Source: an uncultured Pelagibacteraceae bacterium (GTDB lineage Bacteria > Pseudomonadota > Alphaproteobacteria > Pelagibacterales > Pelagibacteraceae). From it: a stretch of DNA of 64,000 nt. The translations under genes and the position numbers were made by a program. Positions 1 to 8,528 of this stretch are shown here, piece after piece; the stretch's first letter is position 1, and the number at the start of each line of letters is the position of its first letter. Below the pieces are notes generated by a model. It saw nothing but the letters and a program-made list of their open reading frames with translations. It was not told the origin of the DNA and ran no database searches. Location of the stretch: positions 1 to 64,000 of the forward strand of contig CACJWU010000001.1 in the NCBI GenBank assembly GCA_902597215.1. Reading direction: 5' to 3'.

Positions 1-1
1 A

Positions 2-148
2 AATAAAGAAATACCTGACAACTCTCTAGTGATTGGTTCACCAGGAAAAGTTGTAAGAGAAGTTACTGATGATGAAAAAAAAGCTGTATTTGAAAACACC
101 AAGCACTACCAAGATAATTGGAAAAAATATTCTAAATCAATTTTTTAA
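2..148 (+). CDS. Gamma-carbonic anhydrase-like hexapeptide protein, C-terminal fragment
   Basis: An open frame enters from the window edge and ends at TAA 146-148, giving about 48 residues. It begins IPDNSLVIGSPGKVVREV, the closing turn and tail typical of left-handed beta-helix proteins of the gamma-carbonic anhydrase (YrdA/CaiE) family, followed by a helical tail rich in Lys, Asp and Glu. The hexapeptide repeats and metal-binding histidines lie upstream of the window, so activity cannot be judged. Its stop overlaps the stop of the convergent downstream gene by 4 bp. Confidence 0.7.
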   Translation, partial: NKEIPDNSLVIGSPGKVVREVTDDEKKAVFENTKHYQDNWKKYSKSIF

Positions 149-744
149 GGAACTAGCCAAGCATTTTCATTATTTTCAAAATCAAACTTTGCTCTTCGAT
201 GTCCTTTTGCGGCAAGATATAGCCATTCAATAGATTTTATTTTACATTTTATAACTGTAAAATTTTTGTAACCTTCTTCGCTTTGTTCCATAGTGTAATC
301 AAAGTCCTCTAATTTAGATATCATTCCAGAAGTTGGATTATCTGATGCAGTTCCTGGTGGACTATCAGTTAAATAACAACGTCTACTTATATGCTGAGTT
401 TTCTTCCAAGATTCTTCTGTTGTAGAATTTTGGTTATTAACTTCACACTCTACTTTTACTCTTAATTGTATCTTTTCTTCTTTATCATAAAAAACTAGAG
501 AGGCATTTTTATTTTTTTTTAGAATATCTACCTTTGGAGATCTTAAATCAGTATGAAATTGTAAAAGATTGTTTGCTCTATCTGATTTGCGTAAAACAAT
601 AATTCTACCATCTACTTCATTATGATGAGCACAGATAAAGACAGGAATTCTAAACGGTGAACCTCTATTGGTCACTGCATCATCTAACATAGACCAGTAC
701 TTATTCTGAATTTCTTCTAAATTTTCATAGTATGCTGGCTGCAT
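145..744 (-). CDS. Pyridoxamine 5'-phosphate oxidase-like FMN-binding protein
   Basis: The 199-residue protein looks like the Alr4036-type branch of the flavin-binding split-barrel superfamily. An N-terminal barrel (about residues 15-110) carries the R-x-V/I-V-L-R and Q-F-H-T-D-x-R-S-P-K pattern used to hold FMN phosphate, and a short C-terminal part ends in a W-L-x-L-like strand. Family members act on pyridoxamine phosphate or other flavin-linked substrates; which one is not visible here. The start codon lies 3 bp after the stop of the upstream dehydrogenase gene on the same strand, so the two are probably co-transcribed. It is not clear that this is the true PdxH of the cell. Confidence 0.75.
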   Translation of the reverse strand: MQPAYYENLEEIQNKYWSMLDDAVTNRGSPFRIPVFICAHHNEVDGRIIVLRKSDRANNLLQFHTDLRSPKVDILKKNKNASLVFYDKEEKIQLRVKVECEVNNQNSTTEESWKKTQHISRRCYLTDSPPGTASDNPTSGMISKLEDFDYTMEQSEEGYKNFTVIKCKIKSIEWLYLAAKGHRRAKFDFENNENAWLVP

Positions 745-747
745 ACA

Positions 748-1617
748 TTACTTTCTAAATCTTTTAATTAAGCTTGAGGTATCCCAACGATTTCCACCCA
801 TTCCTTGTACTTCACCATAATATTTATCAACAAGTTCAGTTACAGGTAATAATGAGCCATTATTTTTGGCTTCTTCCATTGCAATCTTTAAATCTTTTCT
901 CATCCAATCAACTGCAAAACCAAAATCAAATTTATCATCTATCATTGTTTTAAATCTATTTTCCATTTGCCATGATTGAGCTGCACCTTTTGAGATAACT
1001 TCAATTACATCTTCCATATTTAATCCAGCTTTCATTCCAAAATTAATAGCTTCAGATAAACCTTGAACTAAACCTGCAATACAAATTTGATTCACCATTT
1101 TAGCTAGCTGTCCATTGCCAGGACCACCAAGTAATTTCATTTTTTTACTGTAGCAATCAATTTTATCTTTTGCCTTATCAAAGTCAGCTTGATCACCACC
1201 GATCATTACTGTTAGTGCTCCATTTTCTGCACCAGCTTGTCCACCTGACACTGGAGCATCTAATGCGCCAAATCCATTTTTTTTTGCGTGCTCATAAATT
1301 TCTCTTGCAATCGTTGCTGATGCTGTGGTGTTATCAATATAAACAGCACCTTTTTTTATAGTTTTAAAAGCACCGTTGTCACCGAATGTAACTTCCCTTA
1401 AATCGTTATCATTTCCAACACATGTAAAAATGTATTCAGCATCTTTTGCAGCTTGAGCAGGAGTTTCTGCCATTTTACCTTTGTATTCATTTATCCATTT
1501 TTCTGCTTTTGATTTTGTTCTATTAAAAACAGTTACATTGTGACCGCCTTTTGATATATAACCAGCCATTGGATAACCCATGACACCAAGACCTATGAAA
1601 GCAACATTACAACTCAT
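748..1617 (-). CDS. 3-hydroxyisobutyrate dehydrogenase-family NAD(P) oxidoreductase
   Basis: This 289-residue protein is a beta-hydroxyacid dehydrogenase. The N-terminal Rossmann fold begins IGLGVMGYPMA (about residues 8-18). The substrate loop DAPVSGGQAGAENG sits near residue 120, and the helical C-terminal domain carries the catalytic Lys in the G-x-x-x-K-M-V-N-Q segment near 170. Relatives oxidise 3-hydroxyisobutyrate (valine breakdown) or reduce tartronate semialdehyde; the sequence alone does not separate these. It heads a two-gene minus-strand unit with the PNPox-like gene. Its ATG lies only 8 bp from the ATG of the divergent MFS gene. Confidence 0.85.
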   Translation of the reverse strand: MSCNVAFIGLGVMGYPMAGYISKGGHNVTVFNRTKSKAEKWINEYKGKMAETPAQAAKDAEYIFTCVGNDNDLREVTFGDNGAFKTIKKGAVYIDNTTASATIAREIYEHAKKNGFGALDAPVSGGQAGAENGALTVMIGGDQADFDKAKDKIDCYSKKMKLLGGPGNGQLAKMVNQICIAGLVQGLSEAINFGMKAGLNMEDVIEVISKGAAQSWQMENRFKTMIDDKFDFGFAVDWMRKDLKIAMEEAKNNGSLLPVTELVDKYYGEVQGMGGNRWDTSSLIKRFRK

Positions 1618-1625
1618 AATTTTTT

Positions 1626-2834
1626 ATGTTTAATAGTTTAAGTTTAAAAGTAATTATATTTGGATTTATTTTTACATTTTTTTCTAGCTTTGGACAGAGT
1701 TTTTTTTTAGGTTTATTTAATTCAAGTATAAGAGAAACACTTTCTATTACTCATGGACAATTTGGCTCAATTTATGCTTCAGCCACATTACTAAGTAGTT
1801 TTCTTTTAATTTGGGTTGGAAAAAAAATTGATGATATCAATATCTTTAAATTTGCTTTTTATGTAACATTGCTCCTATCATTTTCTTGTTTTTTCTTTTC
1901 AAAGATTTCATCAATAACTTTTTTATTTATAGCTGTTTTTTTAATGAGATTTTCTGGGCAAGGATTAATGTCTCATACAGCAACAACAACTATTACAAGA
2001 TACTTTACAATTTCTAGGGGCAAAGCTCTTAGCGTAGGATGGTTTGGTCTTTCAACAGCAGAATTTATTTTACCTGTATTAATCGTTTATTTACTTACAA
2101 TTACTGCTTGGCAAAATATTTGGATATCAATATCTATATTAACCTTAATCTTTTTACCAATAGTATCATTTTTTTTAGTTAAAAAATTAGATTTCGATAC
2201 AAGGGAACAAGTGGGCCCTAGTGATATTGAGACAAAAGAAATTAAACAATGGAAAAGACTTGAAGTTATCAAAGATTATAGATTTTATATTATATGTTTA
2301 AATATGTTGGCAATGCCATGGATTGCGACTGGTGTTTTTGTTTATCAATCTTTTATTACTGAAGCAAAAGAATGGGGCTCTTTTGTTATTGCTCAATCAT
2401 TTATGGTTTATTCAATATTGTCTGTTGTTACTTTATTAGGATCTGGATTCTTAATTGATAAATTTACTAGTAGAAAACTTTTAATCTTTATGAATATACC
2501 TTTATTGATTTCTACTTTAGTTTTATTTTACTTTGATAATCCAATTACTTCTTTTGTTTTTCTAGGGTTAATAGGTATCTCTAATGGTCTAGCCAATGTT
2601 TTAGGCTCATCAACATGGGCTGAAATTTATGGTGTAAAATTTATTGGATCAATTAAAGCATTAACCACTGCTTTGATGGTTTTTTCCACTGCTTTTGGGA
2701 CAGCTTTATTTGGTTTTTTGATAGATAGAGGTTTTTCCATAGAGCAAATCGCCATGGTATCATTTATCTATATTTTGATATCTTTGATCCTATTATTTAT
2801 AGTCAGAAATAAGCTAAATCCCCAATATATTTAA
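1626..2834 (+). CDS. Major facilitator superfamily transporter
   Basis: A 402-residue, very hydrophobic protein with about twelve predicted membrane spans in two six-helix halves, separated by a charged central loop (around residues 195-220, containing DIETKEIKQWKR). Short charged cytoplasmic loops such as WVGKKIDDINIF and GFLIDKFTSRK fit the G-x-x-x-D-R-x-x-R-type loops of the MFS. The substrate cannot be inferred. No earlier in-frame start is plausible, and the ATG is separated from the divergent dehydrogenase ATG by only 8 bp, so its ribosome-binding region lies inside or against that gene. Confidence 0.85.
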   Translation: MFNSLSLKVIIFGFIFTFFSSFGQSFFLGLFNSSIRETLSITHGQFGSIYASATLLSSFLLIWVGKKIDDINIFKFAFYVTLLLSFSCFFFSKISSITFLFIAVFLMRFSGQGLMSHTATTTITRYFTISRGKALSVGWFGLSTAEFILPVLIVYLLTITAWQNIWISISILTLIFLPIVSFFLVKKLDFDTREQVGPSDIETKEIKQWKRLEVIKDYRFYIICLNMLAMPWIATGVFVYQSFITEAKEWGSFVIAQSFMVYSILSVVTLLGSGFLIDKFTSRKLLIFMNIPLLISTLVLFYFDNPITSFVFLGLIGISNGLANVLGSSTWAEIYGVKFIGSIKALTTALMVFSTAFGTALFGFLIDRGFSIEQIAMVSFIYILISLILLFIVRNKLNPQYI

Positions 2835-2878
2835 AAAATCTCCTTGATTTTTTTTAACTCACTGTGTAGATACTGCGC

Positions 2879-3403
2879 ATGGCTAGAGTTACCGTAGAAG
2901 ATTGCATCGATAAAGTTGATAGTCCTTATGAATTAGTTTTGGTCGCAAAGGAGAGAGCAACTCAATTAAATTCAGGCATAGAACCAACTTTAGATAGAGA
3001 TAATGATAAAAATACTGTTATTGCATTAAGAGAAATTGCTGAAGAAAATATTAAAATACCAGATTTAACTGAAAGTGCTGTTTATAAGTTAAGAAAGCAT
3101 GTTGAACAGATTGATGATGGTGCTGAGGATGATGAAGATATTGGAGATGATTTTGAAAATTTATACAAAGGTGAAATTTCAAAGAGCGGAACACCTATTT
3201 TACCGTCAAAAAGAGCAAGAAGAACCCCTGAAAAGATACAAGTTTCTCAAGAAGATTTAGCTGAACTTTCTCAAACAGCCAAGCCAGAAATAGAAACTTC
3301 AAATACTAATGATATAGAGGAAGATGAGACCGATGTTTCTTTAGAAGAAGTCTCTGAGAGTGAGGATCAAGCAGCAGACGATACAGGGAACTCAAATTCT
3401 TAA
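2879..3403 (+). CDS. rpoZ: RNA polymerase omega subunit with long acidic C-terminal extension
   Basis: The first ~65 residues are omega: MARVTVEDC at the start, then the conserved helix S[15 protein letters not shown] and the [12 protein letters not shown] region. Omega folds around the beta' C-terminal tail and helps RNA polymerase assembly. The protein is 174 residues, whereas omega is commonly 70-130. The rest is a low-complexity acidic tail ([13 protein letters not shown], then a basic patch KRARRTPEK, then many Glu/Asp/Ser) that looks disordered. A long acidic tail is not a general feature of omega, and its role is unknown to me. It is convergent with the CoA-transferase, with 6 bp between stops. 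Confidence 0.9.
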   Translation: MARVTVEDCIDKVDSPYELVLVAKERATQLNSGIEPTLDRDNDKNTVIALREIAEENIKIPDLTESAVYKLRKHVEQIDDGAEDDEDIGDDFENLYKGEISKSGTPILPSKRARRTPEKIQVSQEDLAELSQTAKPEIETSNTNDIEEDETDVSLEEVSESEDQAADDTGNSNS

Positions 3404-3409
3404 GATCAA

Positions 3410-4555
3410 TTAATTACAAAATTCCTTTATTATTTTTTGTCGGTGTTCATCTAGATCAGGTATTTCACCTCTTTTTTTTTCATCTTTATAAGAAGACATT
3501 TTAATTGGGTTCCCAGCCAGTTTAAAGTCTCCAACAACTTTGTGAAACGCTTTAACAATCATGTTTCTTGACTCTATTTGAGGGTTTTCAACAGCCTCTT
3601 TAATATTGAAAATTGGTCCACATGGAATTTTATCTTTTTCCATTTCACTAACCCAATCACTTGTTCTTTTACTTGATAATTTTTCCTCTAAAATTTTTTT
3701 TAGCTCATCCATATTCTTTGCTCTTGATGAGTTGTTAAAAAATTTTGGATCTTTACTAATCTTTGAGATTTTTAGAAGACTACAAAGTTTTTCAAAAAGT
3801 TTATCATTTCCAGCTGCAATTATTATGTAACTATCTTGAGTTTTAAAAGCTTCAAAAGGTGCAATCGATGGATGTCTTGATCCCATTGGTTTTGGAATTT
3901 CATTATTAGATAGATAACGCGCTATGGCATTTTCTAAGATAGCTATCTGACAATCAAGCATCGAAACGTCTATGAACATTCCTTTCCCAGTTTTTTGTCT
4001 ATCATATAAAGCTGCATTAATACCTATGGCAGTAAAAAGCCCAGCAGTGATATCTCCAATAGATGTTCCAACTCTAGTAGGTTCAGAATTGGGTTGACCT
4101 GTAACACTCATTAAACCTCCCATACCTTGAACAACCATATCGTAAGCTGGCAATTCTTTAAGTGGACCTGTTTGACCAAAACCTGAAGCAGAAGCGTAAA
4201 TTAGTTTTGGATATTTTTTATTAACATCTTTCCATCCAAACCCCCATTTTTCTAAAGTTCCAGGTTTAAAGTTTTCAACTAAAATATCTGCTTTGGATAA
4301 AATTTTTTCAAAAATTTTTTTGTCTTCTTCATTTTTTAAATTAAGGGCAATACTTTCTTTTCCTCTATTTAGAGACATAAAATATGCAGAGTAATTTTTT
4401 ATAAATGGTCCAAATTTTCTTGAGTCATCTCCAATTTCTGGAGCTTCGACTTTAATTATTCTAGCTCCTAAATCTGATAATATCATAGTGCAGTAAGGTC
4501 CTACTAATACTCTTGTTAAATCAACTACCAGTAGGTTTTTTAACGGTCCATCCAT
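3410..4555 (-). CDS. Class III CoA-transferase (CaiB/BaiF family)
   Basis: The 381-residue protein has the family hallmarks. It has the N-terminal P-L-K-N-L-L-V-V-D-L-T-R-V-L-V-G-P block and the D-L-G-A-R-I-I-K-V-E-A-P motif. It has the L-N-R-G-K-E-S-I-A-L-N-L segment, the Y-A-S-A-S-G-F-G-Q-T-G-P motif, and the catalytic Asp in SIGDITAG (about residue 168). Such enzymes move CoA between carboxylic acids such as formate/oxalate or carnitine-type substrates; the pair used here is not evident. The divergent TRAP transporter beside it, separated by 93 bp, may import its substrate, which is a guess from position only. Confidence 0.88.
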   Translation of the reverse strand: MDGPLKNLLVVDLTRVLVGPYCTMILSDLGARIIKVEAPEIGDDSRKFGPFIKNYSAYFMSLNRGKESIALNLKNEEDKKIFEKILSKADILVENFKPGTLEKWGFGWKDVNKKYPKLIYASASGFGQTGPLKELPAYDMVVQGMGGLMSVTGQPNSEPTRVGTSIGDITAGLFTAIGINAALYDRQKTGKGMFIDVSMLDCQIAILENAIARYLSNNEIPKPMGSRHPSIAPFEAFKTQDSYIIIAAGNDKLFEKLCSLLKISKISKDPKFFNNSSRAKNMDELKKILEEKLSSKRTSDWVSEMEKDKIPCGPIFNIKEAVENPQIESRNMIVKAFHKVVGDFKLAGNPIKMSSYKDEKKRGEIPDLDEHRQKIIKEFCN

Positions 4556-4585
4556 ATCAATTCATTTTACATGATTTTTATCGAC

Positions 4586-4614
4586 TTGACTCTTATTAAT
4601 AAGTTCATTTTAAT
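4586..4614 (+). promoter_or_regulatory. Candidate promoter with palindromic operator for the TRAP genes
   Basis: TTGACT at 4586-4591 is followed after exactly 17 bp by TTTAAT at 4609-4614, a fair -35/-10 pair in the 93-bp divergent gap. The spacer begins with a perfect 12-bp palindrome, CTTATTAATAAG (4592-4603), a plausible repressor site. A GAGAGGG ribosome-binding site precedes dctP. Promoter assignment is by pattern only. Confidence 0.45.
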
Positions 4615-4648
4615 TGAATTATAAAAAATAACAAGAGAGGGAAAAATA

Positions 4649-5659
4649 ATGTTTAAAAAAATATCATTATATTTAACTTCATTAGTTTTTGTTTTTACCA
4701 CTATTGGTTCAGCTTATGCGGTTACACTAAAAGCGAGTCACCAATGGCCTGGCACTCCAAGAGCTGATGGATCTTATGACCCACGTCATGAAATGGTGCA
4801 AATCATTGCAGACGAGGTTAAAAAAGCAAATGTTGGTATAGATATCAGAATTTATCCAGCTAAATCATTATACAAACCAAAAGAACAGTGGAAACCAATG
4901 ACAACTGGTCAGTTAGATATTTCTGCTTTTCCATTAGCATACGCTTCTAAGTTCCATCCAGAATTTGATGCAACTTTAATGCCTGGAACTGTAAAAAATC
5001 ATGATCACGCATTAAGATTTAATAAAGGTCCAATGATGACTGAAATTAAAAAAATTATTAATGATGCTGGTGTTGTAGTTTTATCTGATGCTTGGTTAGG
5101 TGGTGGTTTTGCTTCAAAAACAAAATGTATTAAAAATCCTAGCGATGCAAAAGGACAGGTAATGAGAGCTGCTGGTAAAGCATTTAACCAAATGTTAGAA
5201 GCTGCTGGAGCGGGCATACAAAGTATGCCATCATCTGAAATTTATACTGGTTTACAAACAGGTGTATTGACTGGTGCTAATACTAGTTCAGGAAGTTTTG
5301 TGAGTTATAAAATTTATGAACAAGTTTCATGTGCAACGCCTCCAGGAAAATTTGGATTATGGTTTATGTATGAACCAATTCTTATGTCTAAAAAGTCTTT
5401 TGATGCTTTAAATTCTAAGCAACAAAAAGCTTTGATGAAAGCTGGAAAAGTTGCTGAAAAATACATGACAGCTCAAGTGGAAAACTTAGATAAAAAGTTT
5501 GAAGAAGCTTATAAAGCTGCAGGTGTTAAATTAGTATACATGAACGAAAAAGATCATGCAGCGTGGGTGGAGATTGCAAAAAAATCATCTCACAAAGCAT
5601 TTGCTGACAAAGTTCCAGGTGGTGATAAGCTGATGGAAATGGCTTTAGCAGTTAAATAA
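4649..5659 (+). CDS. TRAP transporter substrate-binding protein (DctP family)
   Basis: A 336-residue periplasmic binding protein. A signal peptide (Lys-Lys, hydrophobic core, cleavage after SAYA near residue 24) precedes a mature domain starting V-T-L-K-A-S-H-Q-W-P-G. DctP-family marks include the G-Q-L-D-I-S-A-F-P segment and the long V-M-R-A-A-G stretch carrying the Arg that usually clamps a substrate carboxylate. Ligands are normally organic acids; the actual one is not readable. It is first in a P-Q-M set. A strong terminator-like hairpin between it and dctQ suggests that binding protein is made in excess over the membrane subunits. Confidence 0.92.
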   Translation: MFKKISLYLTSLVFVFTTIGSAYAVTLKASHQWPGTPRADGSYDPRHEMVQIIADEVKKANVGIDIRIYPAKSLYKPKEQWKPMTTGQLDISAFPLAYASKFHPEFDATLMPGTVKNHDHALRFNKGPMMTEIKKIINDAGVVVLSDAWLGGGFASKTKCIKNPSDAKGQVMRAAGKAFNQMLEAAGAGIQSMPSSEIYTGLQTGVLTGANTSSGSFVSYKIYEQVSCATPPGKFGLWFMYEPILMSKKSFDALNSKQQKALMKAGKVAEKYMTAQVENLDKKFEEAYKAAGVKLVYMNEKDHAAWVEIAKKSSHKAFADKVPGGDKLMEMALAVK

Positions 5660-5673
5660 AATAATATATAAAG

Positions 5674-5709
5674 AACCCCTATTTATTCTTATTAAATAGG
5701 GGTTTTTTT
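5674..5709 (+). terminator. Intrinsic terminator/attenuator between dctP and dctQ
   Basis: A perfect 12-bp stem, AACCCCTATTTA pairing with TAAATAGGGGTT, has a 7-nt loop and is followed by seven T residues. The T tract ends at 5709 and the dctQ ATG begins at 5710, so no separate leader or Shine-Dalgarno exists for dctQ. Read-through past this hairpin, or occlusion and exposure of the start by it, must set dctQM expression. Confidence 0.85.
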
Positions 5710-6204
5710 ATGAAAAAAAAATATCTACAATTTTGTGACTTTATAGCTAAAGCTTGTGGTGCTTTTGCAGTATTAGCTTTACTCTTATCAATCTTAGTGA
5801 TTGTAGAGTTAGTTTTTGAAAGATATTTTTTTCAAAGAGCAATTACATGGCAGACAGAATTAGTTACCATGTTACTAGTTGCATCAACTTTTATAGGGAG
5901 TGTATATGTGCTTAGTGAAAAAGCCCATGTAAGTATGGAATGGATTTATGATTTTCTCTCAAAAAAAAATATTATTCGCTTAAAAATTTTTACTTCTTTG
6001 TTAAGTTTAATATTTTTTTTAATTTTATTTTATTTTGGATTTTTAATGGTTGAGGAGGCATTCACAAAAAATTATTCAACCGGAACTGTTTGGGATCCAC
6101 CTTTATGGATACCATATTCGTCAATGGCTTTAGGTGCTATACTAATGATACTTCAATATATAGCTGAAATAATAAAACTCACTGATGACAAGGATTATAA
6201 TTAA
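5710..6204 (+). CDS. TRAP transporter small membrane subunit (DctQ family)
   Basis: A 164-residue protein with four predicted membrane helices. It has the family-typical region around R-Y-F-F-Q-R-A-I-T-W-Q-T-E-L and the loop S-E-K-A-H-V-S-M-E-W-I, then W-D-P-P-L-W-I-P near the last helix. DctQ bridges binding protein and large subunit in sodium-driven TRAP uptake. It starts directly at the end of the upstream terminator. Its stop codon overlaps the dctM ATG by one base, indicating translational coupling of the two membrane subunits. Confidence 0.9.
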   Translation: MKKKYLQFCDFIAKACGAFAVLALLLSILVIVELVFERYFFQRAITWQTELVTMLLVASTFIGSVYVLSEKAHVSMEWIYDFLSKKNIIRLKIFTSLLSLIFFLILFYFGFLMVEEAFTKNYSTGTVWDPPLWIPYSSMALGAILMILQYIAEIIKLTDDKDYN

Positions 6205-7535
6205 TGGACCCATTGATAATAGCTTTAATTGTAGCAGTTTTTACTTTATTGGTACTTTTTTCTGGAATTCCAATTGCTTTTGGTTTGAGCTTTGTATCGA
6301 TTGTTCTTTTAGTATCATTTGAAGGCTTTCAAATGCTTGATGTTTTTGCTGAAACATTCTTTGCTGGGTTAAATTCATTTGTTTTGCTCTCGATACCTAT
6401 GTTTATTTTAATGGGAATGGCAGTTGCCAATTCTCCTGCAGGTAAAGATTTATACATAGGATTAGATAGATGGCTTTGGAGAGTACCAGGTGGACTAGTA
6501 ATTTCTAATATAGGAGCATGTTCAATTTTTGCTGCATTGAGTGGATCAAGTCCTGCAACTTGTGCAGCTATTGGAACTATGGGAATACCCGAAATGAGAA
6601 AAAGGGGGTATTCAGATCAAATAGCCACTGGAACTATTGCAGCTGGTGGGACTTTAGGAGTTTTAATTCCTCCTAGTATTGTTTTAATTGTTTATGGAAT
6701 TGCAACAGGGACATCAATTGGTAGATTATTTTTATGTGGATTGGTGCCAGGATTTATGTTGGCAGGTATGTTTGCAATTTGGGCACTTATCCATAGTTAT
6801 TTTATAGATAAAGACGCTTCAAAAGCTTTAAGAAATAGGGTAAAGCCAACATTAAAAGAAAAACTTGAGGTATTACCCAGAATTCTTCCATTTTTAGCAA
6901 TTATTGCTGGTGTTTTGTATGTTTTGTATGGTGGTGTTGCAACTCCTTCAGAAGCATCCGGAGTTGGGGCGTTCTTAGTTTTTGTTTTAATTGCTGTTGT
7001 TTATAAAATTTATCAGCCAAAAAAGATTTGGAATATTGTTAAAGTATCAATGAAAGAGAGTGTAATGATAATGTTTATTATTGCAGCCTCTTATCTTTTT
7101 GCCTTCACTCTTTCACAATTATACGTAACTCAGTCTTTAGCTCAAAGTATGGTTGAGCTAAGTTCAAATAAGTGGGTTGTATTTATTTTGATTAATATAT
7201 TCCTTTTAATTGCTGGTTTCTTTTTACCTCCCGTTGCAGTAATAGTAATGACTTCTGCTATATTATTACCAGTTATAACAACTTTAGGATTTGATCCTTA
7301 TTGGTTTGCAATAGTGTTTACTATAAATATGGAAATAGGATTGATAACTCCTCCAGTTGGATTAAATCTTTATATTATAAAGGGAATTACACCCGACGTG
7401 AGTTTGTCAGAAATTTTAAAAGGTTCTATTCCATTTATGATAATTATGGCTTTGGCTATTTTAATTCTATGTATATTTCCTGAAATTGTTACATGGTTAC
7501 CTGATAAAGTGATGGGTAAGGCACTTGGATACTAA
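6204..7535 (+). CDS. TRAP transporter large permease subunit (DctM family)
   Basis: This 443-residue, highly hydrophobic protein has about 11-12 membrane spans. It has the DctM signatures: S-I-P-M-F-I-L-M-G near residue 65, the G-S-S-P-A-T-C-A-A-I-G-T-M-G-I-P-E-M stretch near 115, and G-G-T-L-G-V-L-I-P-P-S near 150. The second-half repeat is I-G-L-I-T-P-P-V-G-L-N. It forms the ion-coupled translocation channel, with dctP and dctQ upstream. Its 3' end overlaps the dusA start by 11 bp, tying the tRNA-modification gene to transporter transcription. Confidence 0.93.
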   Translation: MDPLIIALIVAVFTLLVLFSGIPIAFGLSFVSIVLLVSFEGFQMLDVFAETFFAGLNSFVLLSIPMFILMGMAVANSPAGKDLYIGLDRWLWRVPGGLVISNIGACSIFAALSGSSPATCAAIGTMGIPEMRKRGYSDQIATGTIAAGGTLGVLIPPSIVLIVYGIATGTSIGRLFLCGLVPGFMLAGMFAIWALIHSYFIDKDASKALRNRVKPTLKEKLEVLPRILPFLAIIAGVLYVLYGGVATPSEASGVGAFLVFVLIAVVYKIYQPKKIWNIVKVSMKESVMIMFIIAASYLFAFTLSQLYVTQSLAQSMVELSSNKWVVFILINIFLLIAGFFLPPVAVIVMTSAILLPVITTLGFDPYWFAIVFTINMEIGLITPPVGLNLYIIKGITPDVSLSEILKGSIPFMIIMALAILILCIFPEIVTWLPDKVMGKALGY

Positions 7536-8526
7536 AATAAGGATTAATAGAAAAGTTTCAGTTGCCCCAATGATGGATTGCACTGATAGACATGATCGTT
7601 TTTTTCTCAGGTTAATGAGCAAAAATGTAATGCTTTATACGGAAATGGTTGCTACAAAATCTGCTCTCCATGGAGATAGAAATAAAATTTTATCTTATAG
7701 TCCTGAAGAGAAACCTTTGGCTTTACAGGTAGGTGGTTCTAATAAAGATGAATTAGCAGAAGTCGCAAAAATTGCAGAAGACATGGGTTATGACGAGATA
7801 AATATCAATCTTGGATGCCCAAGTAAAAAAGTTCAAAAAAACAAGTTTGGTGCATGTCTAATGAAGGAACCAGACTTAGTTGCTGAATGTATTTATTCTA
7901 TGGTCAAAGTGTGCAAAATTCCTGTGACAGCCAAAACTCGAATAGGTTTTGATGATATTGAAGATTTTGATTATCTTAATAATTTTATTCACAAAATGAA
8001 GAATGTGGGTACAAAAACATTTATTTTACATGCAAGAAAAGCAATACTCTCTGGTTTATCACCTAAGCAAAATTTGAATATCCCAAAATTAAATTACAAG
8101 ATGGTTTATGATATTAAAAAAGCAAATCCAGATTTAGAAATTATTATAAATGGTGGAATAACTAAAATAAGTGAAATAAATGATCACATGAATTTTTGTG
8201 ATGGTGTGATGATTGGTAGATCAATCTATCAGAACCCATATTCTTTAGTAGAAATTGAAAAAGAAATATTCAACACAACCGATAGTCCTTCAAGAGAAGA
8301 AGTCGTAAAAAAGCTTTTAGAGTATTTAGATAATGAGGTAAAGAAAGGGACTAAAGTAAATCACATAATGAGACACACAGTTGGATTATACCATGGTCAG
8401 ATAGGTTCTAAAGAATGGAAAAGATATTTAAGTGATAATATGATGGCAAGAGACTCTGATTTTCAAAAAGCAAAACATATTATGACTATCGTTCAAAATA
8501 ATGAAAAAGCTAATCAAGTAAGTTAA
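7525..8526 (+). CDS. dusA: tRNA-dihydrouridine synthase (DusA type)
   Basis: A 333-residue FMN-dependent enzyme reducing uridines in the tRNA D-loop. Marks include V-A-P-M-M-D-C-T-D-R-H at the N terminus, L-Q-V-G-G-S near residue 70, N-L-G-C-P-S-K-K-V with the catalytic Cys near 95, and the K-T-R-I-G-F loop. V-M-I-G-R-S-I-Y-Q-N-P near 230 is the phosphate-binding end of the TIM barrel. M-D-C-T-D-R-H and the H-A-R-K-A loop suit DusA. The start is TTG at 7525, inside the end of dctM, with GGTAAGG a few bases upstream; no ATG is available before the conserved motif. Confidence 0.9.
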   Translation: MDTKIRINRKVSVAPMMDCTDRHDRFFLRLMSKNVMLYTEMVATKSALHGDRNKILSYSPEEKPLALQVGGSNKDELAEVAKIAEDMGYDEININLGCPSKKVQKNKFGACLMKEPDLVAECIYSMVKVCKIPVTAKTRIGFDDIEDFDYLNNFIHKMKNVGTKTFILHARKAILSGLSPKQNLNIPKLNYKMVYDIKKANPDLEIIINGGITKISEINDHMNFCDGVMIGRSIYQNPYSLVEIEKEIFNTTDSPSREEVVKKLLEYLDNEVKKGTKVNHIMRHTVGLYHGQIGSKEWKRYLSDNMMARDSDFQKAKHIMTIVQNNEKANQVS

Positions 8527-8528
8527 TA

